From positions 1 to 30,868 of the forward strand of contig LPNZ01007578.1 in the NCBI GenBank assembly GCA_001655205.1: a stretch of DNA of 30,868 nucleotides, in the 5' to 3' direction. The notes under the pieces were generated by a model, which was not told the DNA's origin, made no database searches, and saw only the letters and a program-made list of their open reading frames with translations. Positions within the stretch are counted from its first letter, which is position 1; each line of letters begins with the position of its first letter. Made by a program: the position numbers and the translations under genes. Origin of the DNA: Lenisia limosa. Lineage: Eukaryota > Breviatea. This document shows positions 9,763 to 18,941 of the stretch, one piece after another.

Positions 9763-10560
9763 AGGCAAGAGTGCACAGGAGAAGCGACTTTTTTCCTAGT
9801 TGCCTCTATAGAAAAAGATGATCAGCCTGCTAATTCTACATACCCTGGGGCTGGTCTCCTCAAATAAAGATAAAGTATTGAAGTGATAGAGTTCAACGTA
9901 AAACTCCTCCAAATAACTCACTTAGAATCTACAGCCCCGGCGCCAAACTTTCTTCTTTTGGTGACGTCACCGCATTCCTCTTCCGAGGTTTCAAAAATTA
10001 GTTTTTTGAATCCGTTTGTATTGAAAAGGAGCAGCTTTTGGGCCTGCTCCAAAAATGGCCACAAAGCCTCGGTTGTGATCGAGTCGGAGGAAGGAGGAAT
10101 TCTCTCGCCTCGCCTGCACTGGAGGCCGCGACAAGCAGTGTTGCAGAGCTTGTCGTAAGACTCGTGTTCCTTTGGTAAGCTTAAACCAGATGTTTCTTGT
10201 ATTGAGTGTAGTCTTCTTCTTCAGAATCGTTTCTCGATCTCTCTTAATCACCAATCACCTTTTTAAATATTTCCAAGGACGTCTTTGCTACGGCTTTAAC
10301 AGAAGCTTCTTCTACGGTTGTTTTTCCTGCTTCCCCCGATACTGATCCCCTCCCCGCTTCCCCGAAGAGAAGCGCCATAACACCAGGCGTTCCTCCACTG
10401 GAAAATCTTTTTCACAGTTTTTATCATGTACTTCTAGTTTGGCTCAAGCGCATTGTTAACACTGTGGATACTCCCAAATCATACTGATGCTCTTCTGAAG
10501 GAAGTTCTTCGATGTGTCGTTTGCGGGAGCAACTACCACGCGTTCTCGTTTGTGGGGGTC
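9763..10560 (+). repeat. Coding repeat family, copy 2, linked to transposase-like exons
   Basis: It is the most complete copy. The order is a block reading FNVKLLQITHLESTAP (copy 1 has FNVKLQKTQLESTTS), a block with PALEAATSSVAELVVRL, a conserved GGTAAG donor-like site, DVFATALTEASSTVV, and finally TDALLKEVLRCVVCG with NYHAFSFVGV. Conservation of these protein strings between copies that differ at the DNA level points to past protein-coding function. The CVVC pair in the last block could bind zinc. The copy is followed by further coding-like stretches (10690-10770) and by the DDE-like exons at 11080-11414. No such exons follow copies 1 and 3. Confidence 0.8.
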
Positions 10561-11079
10561 TCTTGCTACACGCTTTATATCAGTTAATGGCATTGGTTAC
10601 TGTCAGTTTTGTAATATTGTAGCTTCGGCATGATTGCTGCTTCGACTTCCAAGAATGTCCAAGCGGTCGTTTAGCATTGGGAGGCCCTAGATACAGGTAT
10701 ACAGTCTTTGAAGCTGATGTAGCATACAGAGAAGAGAGAGGGTCGTGGGGGGAAAGCTGCATCTACCGAGTCCCGTAGAGCGCGGGATTGCGCCTTGATT
10801 TCGCGCATTATTGGCTTCTTTGTTTGATGCAATCTGAGGATATTATTATTCAATCAATTCAGTTTTGAAAAGTCTAACACCGAGACTAAAATCAAGCAAA
10901 GCTGATATTCTTTTATAAACTGATGATTTTTGAGAATTGATTCATATTCTGTCCTAGACAGCAGACACAGTACTTGCTGTAAGGGGGGGGGGCTATTGCA
11001 TCATTGAACCTTTCAATTGTTTTTTTCTTCTTCTGAATATTTTCTGTGTCATATGTTTAGACCTTCAACTCTCTTTAAG

Positions 11080-11414
11080 AAGAAGTTCTTGACGGCATCA
11101 TCAAGACTAAGGACCCCATCTTCGTTTCCGTGGACAGTCGCTGGTCGAAAGTTTGTAATTTTAGTATCTTTATGGGGGGAAATTATGTTGTTTTGTTTCA
11201 GTTTTTGAAGATAATCTTGCTATCTCAGCCCTACGGCTGGAATTCCACCGACGCTTTGATCTTTGTCTGTCACAACGGCAAGATCACGGACTTTGATATC
11301 CTCCACCACGACACTCCGTCATTCTCAAAGTCCCGTCCGTCGTGGTGTCCTGGAGCACTAAGCCACATTTGGTCCCCGAAAGAGAAGCGCTTCGTGCTGA
11401 TATTTGGCTGTTAA
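11080..11414 (+). mobile_element. DDE transposase-like exons (MULE/Kolobok-like), partial
   Basis: Exon 11080-11150 follows CTCTTTAAG and reads EEVLDGIIKTKDPIFVSV then DSRWSK. Removing the 78-nt intron 11151-11228 (GTTTGT...CTCAG) joins it in phase to 11229-11414, which reads PYGWNSTDALIFVCHNGK then ITDFDILHHDT, ending at TAA. The pattern FVSVDxRWS, about 20 residues, then NGKITDFDIL resembles the first catalytic-Asp region of Mutator-like and Kolobok transposases (VDG.W...TGK..D). Codons are GC-rich against AT-rich flanks. Only this segment of the fold is visible; the second Asp and the Glu are not. It lies downstream of repeat copy 2 and could be the same element. Kolobok elements duplicate TTAA, as the MITE at 2884 does, so a link is possible but unproven. 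Confidence 0.5.
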
Positions 11415-11586
11415 GTATTTTGGTATTTTGGGTTAAAAAAATTGCTCTCCCTACCCCTGTTATTGCGTGATATGTCAGACGTACTTTTTGTTTGTTGAAA
11501 AAATATCTTTCCAACTCTAAATTGCGGAAACAATTATGAAATCATGAATATTCTATTGTTGAAATCAAAAAAAAAAAAAAAAAAAT

Positions 11587-11635
11587 NNNNNNNNNNNNNN
11601 NNNNNNNNNNNNNNNNNNNNNNNNNNNNNNNNNNN
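11587..11635. other. Assembly gap (49 N)
   Basis: Run of N immediately after a poly-A tract. Confidence 0.99.
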
Positions 11636-11861
11636 CCATTCTCCTCATCCTTCTTGTCCAACGACGGTAGATACCGAACACTGCCTTCTTTTTGTCTTAA
11701 AAAAACACCATGTATGTCACCTCAAATATACGTTGATGGCACCATCAGTGGGGCGCAAAATCAGACCTCATTCAATAATCTGAACATTCATTCAATTTGC
11801 ATCATCAAATAACAAAACTAATTACTCATTTAATCATAATAAAAGTCATTGACTTTCTAAC

Positions 11862-12046
11862 CTGAGTCTAGGGTCCTTGAGGGTCGTACTCAGGGACGAA
11901 GGTTCATACATATTCAGGTTTTCCACCCGTTTCCGCTTGGAACAGGTGTTCTTGTGGTAGATGGCTGCTTCGGTGATCTTGAGTTTGGCCTTGCGCTTAT
12001 CACGTGCGTCAAAGATTCGGTTGATGGTCGGCGTTGAGCTCAACAT
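11862..12046 (-). CDS. Small basic protein, first exon
   Basis: An ATG at 12046 opens a 61-codon exon, MLSSTPTINRIFDARDKR onward. It has two basic clusters (DKRKAKLK, CSKRKRVEN) that look like nuclear or nucleic-acid-binding signals. It ends in CTCAG before GTTAGAAAG at 11861. GC content is well above the flanks. Two acceptors keep the frame: at 11699, leading to QKEGSVRYLPSLDKKDEE and into the gap at 11635; or at 11779, leading to five residues and a stop at 11761. The first gives more coding-like sequence. No family recognised. The segment 12057-12290 upstream holds another possible exon that I could not join. Confidence 0.45.
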
Positions 12047-12354
12047 TTAGGTCTGATTATGCTATCATAAACAAATAATACTGATTCAAACCCTTCGTAC
12101 TGGCACTAAGACGAGTGAAGAAGTCACGACCAAAGTTAAACATTCCTGAACAAAATGGACGGCAGCACGTAAACCGACACCTGTGAGAGAGAAGAGGCGC
12201 TTCTGATGGAAGGCAAGGAGCTACACAAATAAAATGAATATTAATTGACAAAAAAAAACAAAAACTGAAGGATATTTGCTCACACAATGCGCTTTGTCGG
12301 AGACAAAATAGAAGTCAAAATAAACTTATATGGTAAAAACTAACTGTACTTCCC

Positions 12355-12890
12355 AGTGGACCGCCTGGTGTTATGAAGCTTCTCATCTTCAGGGAAGGAG
12401 GGGGGGGGGGGNNNNNNNNNNNNNNNNNNNNNNNNNNNNNNNNNNNNNNNNNNNNNNNNNNNNNGAGGAAGCTTTCGTTAAAGCCGTAACAAAGACGTAT
12501 TTGGAAGAGATTGAGAAAAGATTTTGAAGAAGATTGCCCTCAAAACAAGAAAAGTCTCACGACAAGCTCTGCAGCACTGCTTGTCGCGGCCTTCAGTGCA
12601 GTCGAGAAGAGCAAAGATTCCTTCTTCCTCAGACTCGACCACAACCGAGGCTTTGTGGCCATTTTTGGGATGTATGAACTTCCTAACACCCTTGAGGAGA
12701 CCCAAAAGCTGCTCCCTTTCAAAACAAACGGATTCATATTTCTCTATCACCACCAAAATTAACCCTTCAGTACTTTATCACTAATTGAGGAGACAGCCCC
12801 AGGGTAAGTAGAACTGGCAGGCTGATCATCTTTTTCTATAGAGATATAGTAAGGAAAAAAAGTCGCTTCTTCTGTGCACCCTTGCGTCTT
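12355..12890 (-). repeat. Coding repeat family, copy 3 (contains a gap)
   Basis: This is the inverted copy of the family at 7968 and 9763. On the minus strand it carries the CACAGAAGAAGCGACTTTTT start and the block encoding LKAATSSAAELVVRL. In the alternative frame the same block gives GHKASVVVESEEEGIF and DCTEGRDKQCCRACRE. It then has the TACGTCTTTGTTACGGCTTT block. The donor-like GGTAAG of copies 1 and 2 is missing here. A poly-G tract and a 53-N gap (12412-12464) interrupt the 3' part. The frame at 12478-12756 (92 codons) is the longest open version of this block. Confidence 0.8.
12412..12464. other. Assembly gap (53 N)
   Basis: Run of N beginning inside a poly-G tract within repeat copy 3. 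Confidence 0.99.
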
Positions 12891-13377
12891 AAGTAGTTGG
12901 TTAAAGTGCATAAATGTTAAAACCTGTTCTATTTCCAAAAAATGTCCAATATGATACAAAGTTTAAGAATAAGACGGAGTATTCTTGATAAAATATGTAT
13001 GTTCACCTTATGCTGTAAACAAGGAACTATGATATAATTCCGTAACAAAAGCACAAACGTTTTGGGTTTGAAATACCCATCAACACTAATGACGATGAAG
13101 GGGTCAATGGAACAATCTTGAAGAAATAAAGTTAGAAATAAGTCTTACTGTATACTTAGCAAATTCTATCCATGAAGGTAATTCATGACACGTTTCCCTA
13201 AAAATCAAATACAAAAAATACGCACATAGCCCTTGAAAGAGGAAGAGCTCGTTTCAACTGAATATGTTCAAAGCTATCGACTGGAATCAAGAAATGATCA
13301 GTAAAAGCTAAGATGTAAGAAAGAATAATTGGTCACAATGATCTTGGAAAATTAGAATGCAGTACGGAGCACTTGCT

Positions 13378-14252
13378 ACTGAGGGAGGGACAGCAATTGT
13401 GAATTCAGTTGGCGTCAAAACACAGTGTGGAGATGGCTAGGTTGTAAGCAAAACAAAATTTCAAACTGACATAGCAATGAGGTAGGGTATTAAGATTGGC
13501 AATTGCTGATTGTGCATAAGAAGACAGCTTCTCTAGATGTGTAATCCGAAATTGTTCTTACTTTTTTTGTGAATATTTTCTACAACTTTTCCAAAGATAC
13601 CCGAGAAGTCAGTAATGGCAGTGACATAGGCCAAAACAGGACGGGCAAATTTCACAGGCTGCTTTGGAGACCAATCCGCTCCCTTTAAGTCCTAATTCGT
13701 GATCCAAAACTGACTTACTTTGAAAGACGATGACAAGGTTTCTTGGAATGACATTGTAGCGGGGTCGAAAGAGGAACTTCCTCGAGATTCGATCTGACAT
13801 GTTACTGTATCATCCACTCAAACTGGTGAGAGAGGCTGTGAAAGTTTCATTCCGATATCACCTGGAGGCCCTGTGTGTTGTAAGAGAATAGCAGGGCTAT
13901 GCACTTCGGGTGCTCCATCAGGAAGCAAGCTACTGAAGGCCTTAACAGCACGTTGACTAAGTCTCTCCGGTCCAATCCATGCCATGAAAATAGACACAGC
14001 CGCGGAAAGAAGTCGCGACCATGAGGGAAGAGGGGGGGTCACAAACAACTCTATTGCCTCACAGTCATCATAACATTCAGTGTACAAACCATTGTGAAAA
14101 TATCGGGATGGTGACACTCCTCCATGCGACGTAACGCCAAAGATAAGACCGCTGGAGTATACTTACTACAATAATCAGAGAACATCCTACGGTACAGAAG
14201 ATATCATTAAGGTGGTGCTTTTGAGAAACATGACAAAGTAGATGCAAAGCAT
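13378..14252 (-). CDS. Unknown protein, at least six exons with 27-43 nt introns
   Basis: Exons are 14252-14191, 14151-13824, 13793-13719, 13691-13562, 13532-13422 and from 13378. Introns are 39, 30, 27, 29 and 43 nt, all GT...AG, and every join preserves the frame (phases 2, 0, 0, 1, 1). The ATG at 14252 gives MLCIYFVMFLKSTTLMIS, hydrophobic and possibly a signal or anchor. Exon 2 reads GLIFGVTSHGGVSPSRYF and later LLSAAVSIFMAWIGPERL. Exon 3 is exactly 25 codons. Exon 4 contains KFARPVLAYVTAITDFSG, and exon 5 contains SYAQSAIANLNTLPHC. The in-frame TGA at 13820 lies inside the 30-nt intron. Further coding-like pieces continue down to about 13020 (for example HELPSWIEFAKYT then IVPLTPSSSLVLMG across a 32-nt intron). 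I recognise no family. Confidence 0.65.
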
Positions 14253-14562
14253 GCAGTTTTAGAAAAGATATCCTGGAAAATGGTCCCATCTAGTATATGA
14301 TATCATTGCCATTTTCAACTCATAACATTTTTCAAAATTCTCCCTTTTGAAGGGTGGAATGCAGGCTAACCGAAAATGGTCAAAAATGGCTGTTTTTGAT
14401 GGGAAAGTACTTTTGATGCTAATTCCTCTAACCCAATGAAATATAATGTTCCTGTTGCATCTTCAAGAAAAGCTATTTATAAAATTAAAAAAAAACAGAG
14501 TTGACAACACAACGGCATCATGAGATTAGCCTGGGAATTCATATCTTTGAATCACTTAACAT

Positions 14563-14685
14563 CCTGGCGAGGAAATCCCAAATGCTATTCCCCGAGGATC
14601 TACATGTGTCGAGGGGATAATAGCAATCATCTACCATGAAATATGAGAAACACCATATTATGAGTGATCTCAAGCAAAAAAGTCA
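14563..14685 (-). repeat. Dispersed repeat related to the foldback at 24791-25189
   Basis: On the minus strand this stretch (GCTTGAGATCACTCA, ...TTTCTCATATTTCAT, ...ATCCCCTCGAC, ...ATTTCCT) follows 24737-24842 closely with small gaps. One family is therefore present in opposite orientations about 10 kb apart. The stretch 14290-14560 shows no supported gene. Confidence 0.75.
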
Positions 14686-14713
14686 AAATTTGTAATAAAA
14701 ATAACATTGTTTA

Positions 14714-14844
14714 NNNNNNNNNNNNNNNNNNNNNNNNNNNNNNNNNNNNNNNNNNNNNNNNNNNNNNNNNNNNNNNNNNNNNNNNNNNNNNNNNNNNNNN
14801 NNNNNNNNNNNNNNNNNNNNNNNNNNNNNNNNNNNNNNNNNNNN
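14714..14844. other. Assembly gap (131 N)
   Basis: Run of N. The repeat at 14845 begins right at its edge. Confidence 0.99.
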
Positions 14845-15003
14845 TGTTTAACAAGAAGGTTAGTGTATTTACCTAATAGTTTCTTTACTTGTCAAAACGA
14901 AGGATTTCTTAATGCTGAATGTTGGAAACTTGTAGTCGAAGACTGCTTCTTAGACGCTTATAAGCTTTCTTATCGAAGAAACATCAGTTTTCAAGATGTT
15001 TTG
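14845..15003 (+). repeat. Coding dispersed repeat (inverted partner 24190-24352)
   Basis: About 160 bp match the reverse complement of 24190-24352 with several small indels. In the plus frame it reads NEGFLNAECWKLVVEDCF then LDAYKLSYRRNISFQD. The partner encodes AECWKLTVKDCFLDSY on the minus strand. Retention of the peptide AECWKL.V.DCFLD.Y in both copies suggests that the repeat derives from protein-coding sequence, probably a mobile element. It is cut by the gap on its left. Confidence 0.75.
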
Positions 15004-15153
15004 GGGTTATCAGTTTCTCCCTGATCTGTCGAAGGTGTGCTTCCTTCAATATAAAGCAAGAACCTTCCTTATAAGGATGGTTGTTTTCTCAGATGATTAT
15101 GTGGATTACCCTTAAATTTTTCAAGAAATTGTGTGAACCAAACTCACCTACAG

Positions 15154-15429
15154 AGGACTATCAACGACATACTTCCCGACATTGAGTCTCTGCACATCCA
15201 GCAGGTTTCGTCGACAATCTTTCGTGCCATCGGTCAGGCCCCTACCCTTGGTGCCGCAACAATCTCCGCGATCGGTGCCCTCATTGAGGAAGGCTTCGTG
15301 TCCCAGGCCAACAAGATCGACGCCGCACCCTCCGTCGATCACTCCCTCGATACCAGTCTCTTCTTCGCGGCCGCCCCGGTTCTGGTGCCCAGCTCGTCAA
15401 ACAAAAAGAAGTACTATGTGTTGTATTAA
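15154..15429 (+). CDS. GC-rich exon, unknown protein
   Basis: After CACCTACAG a 91-codon frame runs to TAA at 15427. It reads INDILPDIESLHIQQVSS then TIFRAIGQAPTLGAATIS. C and G dominate third positions (ATC, GCC, GGT, CTC, GTC), in sharp contrast to the AT-rich flanks, so this is very probably a real exon. A GTGTTG near 15416 could be a donor before the stop. The next GC-rich exon (15547) follows the gap on the same strand and may belong to the same gene. No family recognised. Confidence 0.5.
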   Translation, partial: RTINDILPDIESLHIQQVSSTIFRAIGQAPTLGAATISAIGALIEEGFVSQANKIDAAPSVDHSLDTSLFFAAAPVLVPSSSNKKKYYVLY

Positions 15430-15451
15430 TATGCACCCGGCTCTGGTAGAA

Positions 15452-15544
15452 NNNNNNNNNNNNNNNNNNNNNNNNNNNNNNNNNNNNNNNNNNNNNNNNN
15501 NNNNNNNNNNNNNNNNNNNNNNNNNNNNNNNNNNNNNNNNNNNN
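15452..15544. other. Assembly gap (93 N)
   Basis: Run of N between the two GC-rich plus-strand exons. Confidence 0.99.
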
Positions 15545-15546
15545 CT

Positions 15547-15912
15547 CCATGCACCACCCGAGCCATAAAAGCGTCCCAAGATCGTGAGAAGACATGGGAA
15601 AGGCAGCTCAACACCAAGGGGCTAGAAAGAGTAAACTGTAAGCTCAATAGGTACCTTTTCCTAAAAGAACTGTCCCTCTGCAAATTCCAGCATATTGAAG
15701 TGGTCCGAGCCATCCTGGAATACGGCGCCGACCTCTACATTGACACCAATGCCCCCTTCTCCCGCCACACCCGCAACTTACCCAATACTAATGAACACTC
15801 TAAGCTTACTGACGACTCCATTAAGGCCCTCAACAAAAACGGTACCGTCATTCTCCCCCCCCCCCATGAAACCCATAATTGTTGTTCTTTTATGTCAATA
15901 ATTTACTTTTAA
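15547..15912 (+). CDS. Ankyrin-like repeat-containing frame, partial
   Basis: The frame is open from the gap for 121 codons to TAA at 15910. The central stretch HIEVVRAILEYGADLYID fits the second half of an ankyrin repeat (H.EVV..LLE.GAD) well. It is followed by TNAPFSRHTRNLPNTNEH and SIKALNKNGTVILPPP, which do not look like ankyrin. An AG just before CATATT (TTCCAG, 15690) could be an acceptor. In that case the first 48 codons would be intron, although they are also open. Codon use is strongly C-ending after 15690 and less so before it. A poly-C run at about 15855-15864 lies within the frame, so the last residues may be affected by an assembly error. Confidence 0.5.
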   Translation, partial: PCTTRAIKASQDREKTWERQLNTKGLERVNCKLNRYLFLKELSLCKFQHIEVVRAILEYGADLYIDTNAPFSRHTRNLPNTNEHSKLTDDSIKALNKNGTVILPPPHETHNCCSFMSIIYF

Positions 15913-16286
15913 TACAAAATTGAAATCACGCAAGTTACGCTCGTTTACGGTCCTTTTTGTCGCCGACCGAGCCAGGTTTTGGAACTATACATGTAACTTG
16001 CTTTAAAACGTGAAATCTCAATTAGACAAGTATCGAACTTTCTAGATTTGGGTCCCAAATCAATAATCGCAAAAATTATTAAACTTTAAGCTCAGGTTAT
16101 TGTGCTGATATATTGCTCTCCTTGTCGGATAGTAGGGGTAGGGGGGAAAGGTAGTCTAAAACTTTATAATTGAATACACCAATCATGTATCTGTTTTTCA
16201 GAGGAGGAATTGACCATGCTTTCTTCCTCTTTCCTCCCAATATACTCTGACAATGACTCTCTGATGCACAAGAATAACAATTTCAG

Positions 16287-16475
16287 CCCTTGAGATTGGT
16301 GTAAACGATGCTGCCACTACAGCTGTCTTCCTTGATCGTGAGTACCGTCGTCTTGTCAAGAAGTCTGAGCGTGCCAGTCCAAGTGCAAGGTCCTCCGCAA
16401 GAAGCGACTCACTAACAAGGCTCAATCTATACAAGATTATTGTGGGGAGATGTTTGTGGGGATTCAATAAGGAAT
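16287..16475 (+). CDS. Basic exon, possibly frameshifted
   Basis: After ACAATTTCAG the frame reads LEIGVNDAATTAVFLDRE then YRRLVKKSERA. A change of frame then gives CKVLRKKRLTNKAQSIQD, which is more natural than the original frame's serine-rich continuation. A single missing base near 16378 is the simplest reading. The protein is basic and helix-like, and the family is unknown. A 73-codon plus frame (16440-16661, IRNSHFNQSYIPTYAFLS) overlaps its end and could be a further exon. The region 15913-16200 shows nothing. Confidence 0.4.
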
Positions 16476-16811
16476 AGTCACTTCAACCAGAGTTATATAC
16501 CCACTTACGCATTCCTCTCATGGTACTCTAATTCCTCCTCTGGAACCACTGCAACAGGGCTCTGGAGGTGTTTTCCACCTCTAGAGGCGGAGACAATAAC
16601 ACAAGCGACGAAAAAACGCTCATTTAACCGCCGAAAACTACTCATATCCAAGCTGGTTTAACAATTTTCATTATATCAAAAAAAGGGAAGGAAAACAAAA
16701 AACAAAAAATCAGAAGAGGAAGAAACTTATAAAAAATGGAATTATACTCAAAGAAGACATTGCACAAGTGATTACTTTTGTATGTAGCATGTAGAGATTA
16801 GAAATAAAAAT

Positions 16812-16863
16812 AGGTAGTCTCGCCGAAGCCGTCCACACTATCAAGCTTAAGGGCAAACATTAA
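16812..16863 (+). CDS. Possible terminal exon
   Basis: After AAAAATAG a short GC-rich frame reads GSLAEAVHTIKLKGKH and stops at TAA 16861. A similar string, CTGGACGAAGCCGTCCACAT, occurs at 29660 (LDEAVHIM). It could be the last exon of the basic gene at 16287, but the join is not shown. The segment 16870-17013 has nothing further. Confidence 0.3.
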
Positions 16864-17013
16864 ATGAAAAATGTCCCAGCTCACAAAAACCACAAGAGAA
16901 ACATTCACAAAAACTCAAATCAGAGAATAAACAAAAACTCCCGTCTTACGGTGGTGAAAAGGCATGAGATAGAGTTCCTGATAATGGGACAGCTACTGGT
17001 GCAGTGTGTGGGG

Positions 17014-18360
17014 CTAAAGCATCACACGTCTTTCAAACAAACATAAAGAACATAGCGCAAGCGCAAGAGCTTCGCTTGGAACAATTCTGTTTGTCTGTTT
17101 TACAGTGACTAAGATTGAGTGTGAAATATCAAAAAGATGTTTATGAGCATCAGCGACAGCAGGTGAAGATGCAATTAGAGCAGATGTCGAAATGAGATGA
17201 CTGTAAATTTGAGATTTGATAGTTAAACAAAAAGAGGCCTCAAATAGTTCAGGTAGCATGAGCAGGTCTAAATTATTACTAGAAGAGGTGAAACTCAACT
17301 CACGGCTTCGCAAATAACCATGTAGATTAGTAGCTGAGATTGAAGATTTGATTGGAGATAAGTAGTAAATGCAAGAAGTGGGTTTGGGGGTGAGGCGAGA
17401 ACTCAATGAAAAGAGTTGCGGTATAATGCCTAAAAGAGATAAATAACTGCTTGAGGCTGACCTTGGTTTTGAATTGACTCCCTTGTGATGATCCGATCAA
17501 AAGATAAATCTATTGTGATTAGACAAATTTTCAATATCAGAGGTAGCAACAAACTGTGTTCACTATATAGGCAGAAATCAATAGAAGACACTAAACCGTC
17601 AGAAAAATACCTGAAAACCCCCCAAGAAAGCTGTCACACAAACCATGGTGAAAGAAAATTAAAACTGCTCCCTGCACAAGTCGAGAAAGACCAGAATGTA
17701 ATAATGAACTAAGAGAAGCAATTAATCTATCTGAAAGTGAACCAAAACGGGATGTTGGTGTTCCACTGGTTGAGACCTTGACAATAAAGGAAAACATAAC
17801 CAACTGTGTGCACCCAATAAGGATCTTCGGAATGTGGAAACGCGAAAAAAGGCTTAAATGTAATTAATATAGCACCAACCAAGCCTTGAATTCTTGGTTT
17901 ATTGAAACGTGGGGGAAATACTTCTTCAAAAATAGCATGCTTCTTCCCCAGTAGTTTCTAGATATTAGTCGAATAAGCAAAAGGGTAACCTTAAAATCAG
18001 CAGAAAATCTTATGCGTGGCGATTCAAAGTAAGCAGCTATTTCAGCTTCGTCCGTCTAAAAAAAAAAACAATAAAACAATTGACTGGCATTTTCACAACC
18101 CACATTAACACATGAGTGCAGTAATGAATACAGTTCCGTGACAGACTTTTCAGGCTCATTCACCTAAGCATGAGACCATAGGCAAGATTATTTTACAGTA
18201 TCTGTGTACGGGGTCTGCAACCACAGCTTTAATTCAGCTTGTATCTTTAACCAGGCAGAATGGCTACAACGGAGCCATGGAAATGGACTAAACTGGTAAT
18301 CTTGTGAAAACCCTACAAACCATCCAGGAGCTTCCGTTAAAAAAATCATGTGCTCTTCGT
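17014..18360 (-). CDS. Unknown helical protein, at least six exons
   Basis: Exons are about 18355-18197, 18163-18104, 18055-17880, 17852-17644 (or to 17611), 17590-17462 and 17429-17014. Introns are 33, 48, 27, 53 (or 20) and 32 nt, and all joins keep one frame to the TAG at 17014. Exon 2 is exactly 20 codons (VNEPEKSVTELYSLLHSC onward). Exon 3 contains IAAYFESPRIRFSADFK and NYWGRSMLFLKKYFPHV. Exon 4 contains LSSLLHSGLSRLVQGAVL. The last exon (138 codons) contains LPELFEASFCLTIKSQIY and PAVADAHKHLFDISHSIL. The upstream exon reads APGWFVGFSQDYQFSPFP. The total is about 380 residues, mostly helical with leucine-rich stretches, like a solenoid or membrane-associated protein. I do not recognise the family. 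An alternative model reads through 17861-18055 in another frame with a 46-nt intron; it needs one more splice event. Confidence 0.6.
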
Positions 18361-18449
18361 ATCGCTACATGAGAATAAACTCGGTGGTGTTTTATTTAGT
18401 ATATTTCTAAGGGGCATGTGTGCTCAAAAAATGGCCTTTCCTCACGTTA

Positions 18450-18735
18450 GAGCCCATAAAAACTTAATAGTGTGTAAAAACCCCTGCGTAAGAAAACAAG
18501 AGTCTCCAATTGCTCTTGAATTCTTTTATGCACCTTTTCAATGCACAATACATTAAAATTTAAAAGAAGGAGGTCCGCAGCTCCAAAAGAAAGTGCCTCC
18601 TCGAAAGTCCTCAAACCCAGCCAAACATGGGGACTGTGGCTCGGATTTTTCATCAAAAAAATCGTTCAATGCAACAGTGGGAATATCATGCTGAATACCA
18701 AACAAGTTTAAACCGGCTAGTCCTATCATGTACAC
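18450..18735 (-). CDS. Likely upstream exons of the 17014-18360 gene
   Basis: Two overlapping minus frames are coding-like. The first (18735-18600) reads MIGLAGLNLFGIQHDIPT and VALNDFFDEKSEPQSP. The second (18600-18450) reads FEEALSFGAADLLLLNFN and VHKRIQEQLETLVFLRRG. A change of frame between them, about 18600-18640, suggests a short intron I could not fix. Strand, spacing and composition fit the gene immediately downstream. Confidence 0.4.
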
Positions 18736-18941
18736 AAGTAGATTCTTTTTTTTTTGAGAAATATGAAACTAAAAATCTTGTATTTTAACTCAATGATTTG
18801 TTTTTTAAAAAAATGATGTGACAATACTCCAGAAAGAATCCCTCTAGTAGGAGTGATTTTGAGTATTCAGGATGATGAGAGACACAATAGTTGTAAAATT
18901 TAACTTATGAAGGAAAGGAGCACGATCTCTCACACAGCTCT

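Noticed and set aside
13020-13110. Possible C2 domain on the minus strand (DPFIVISVDGYFKPKTF)
   Set aside because: The frame that continues in phase from the preceding exon through a 32-nt intron reads IVPLTPSSSLVLMG instead, so the C2-like string is probably a shadow frame.
18200-18350. Plus-strand exon reading LCTGSATTALIQLVSL
   Set aside because: It contains a TAA, and the minus strand is open over the whole stretch and splices in phase to the next exons.
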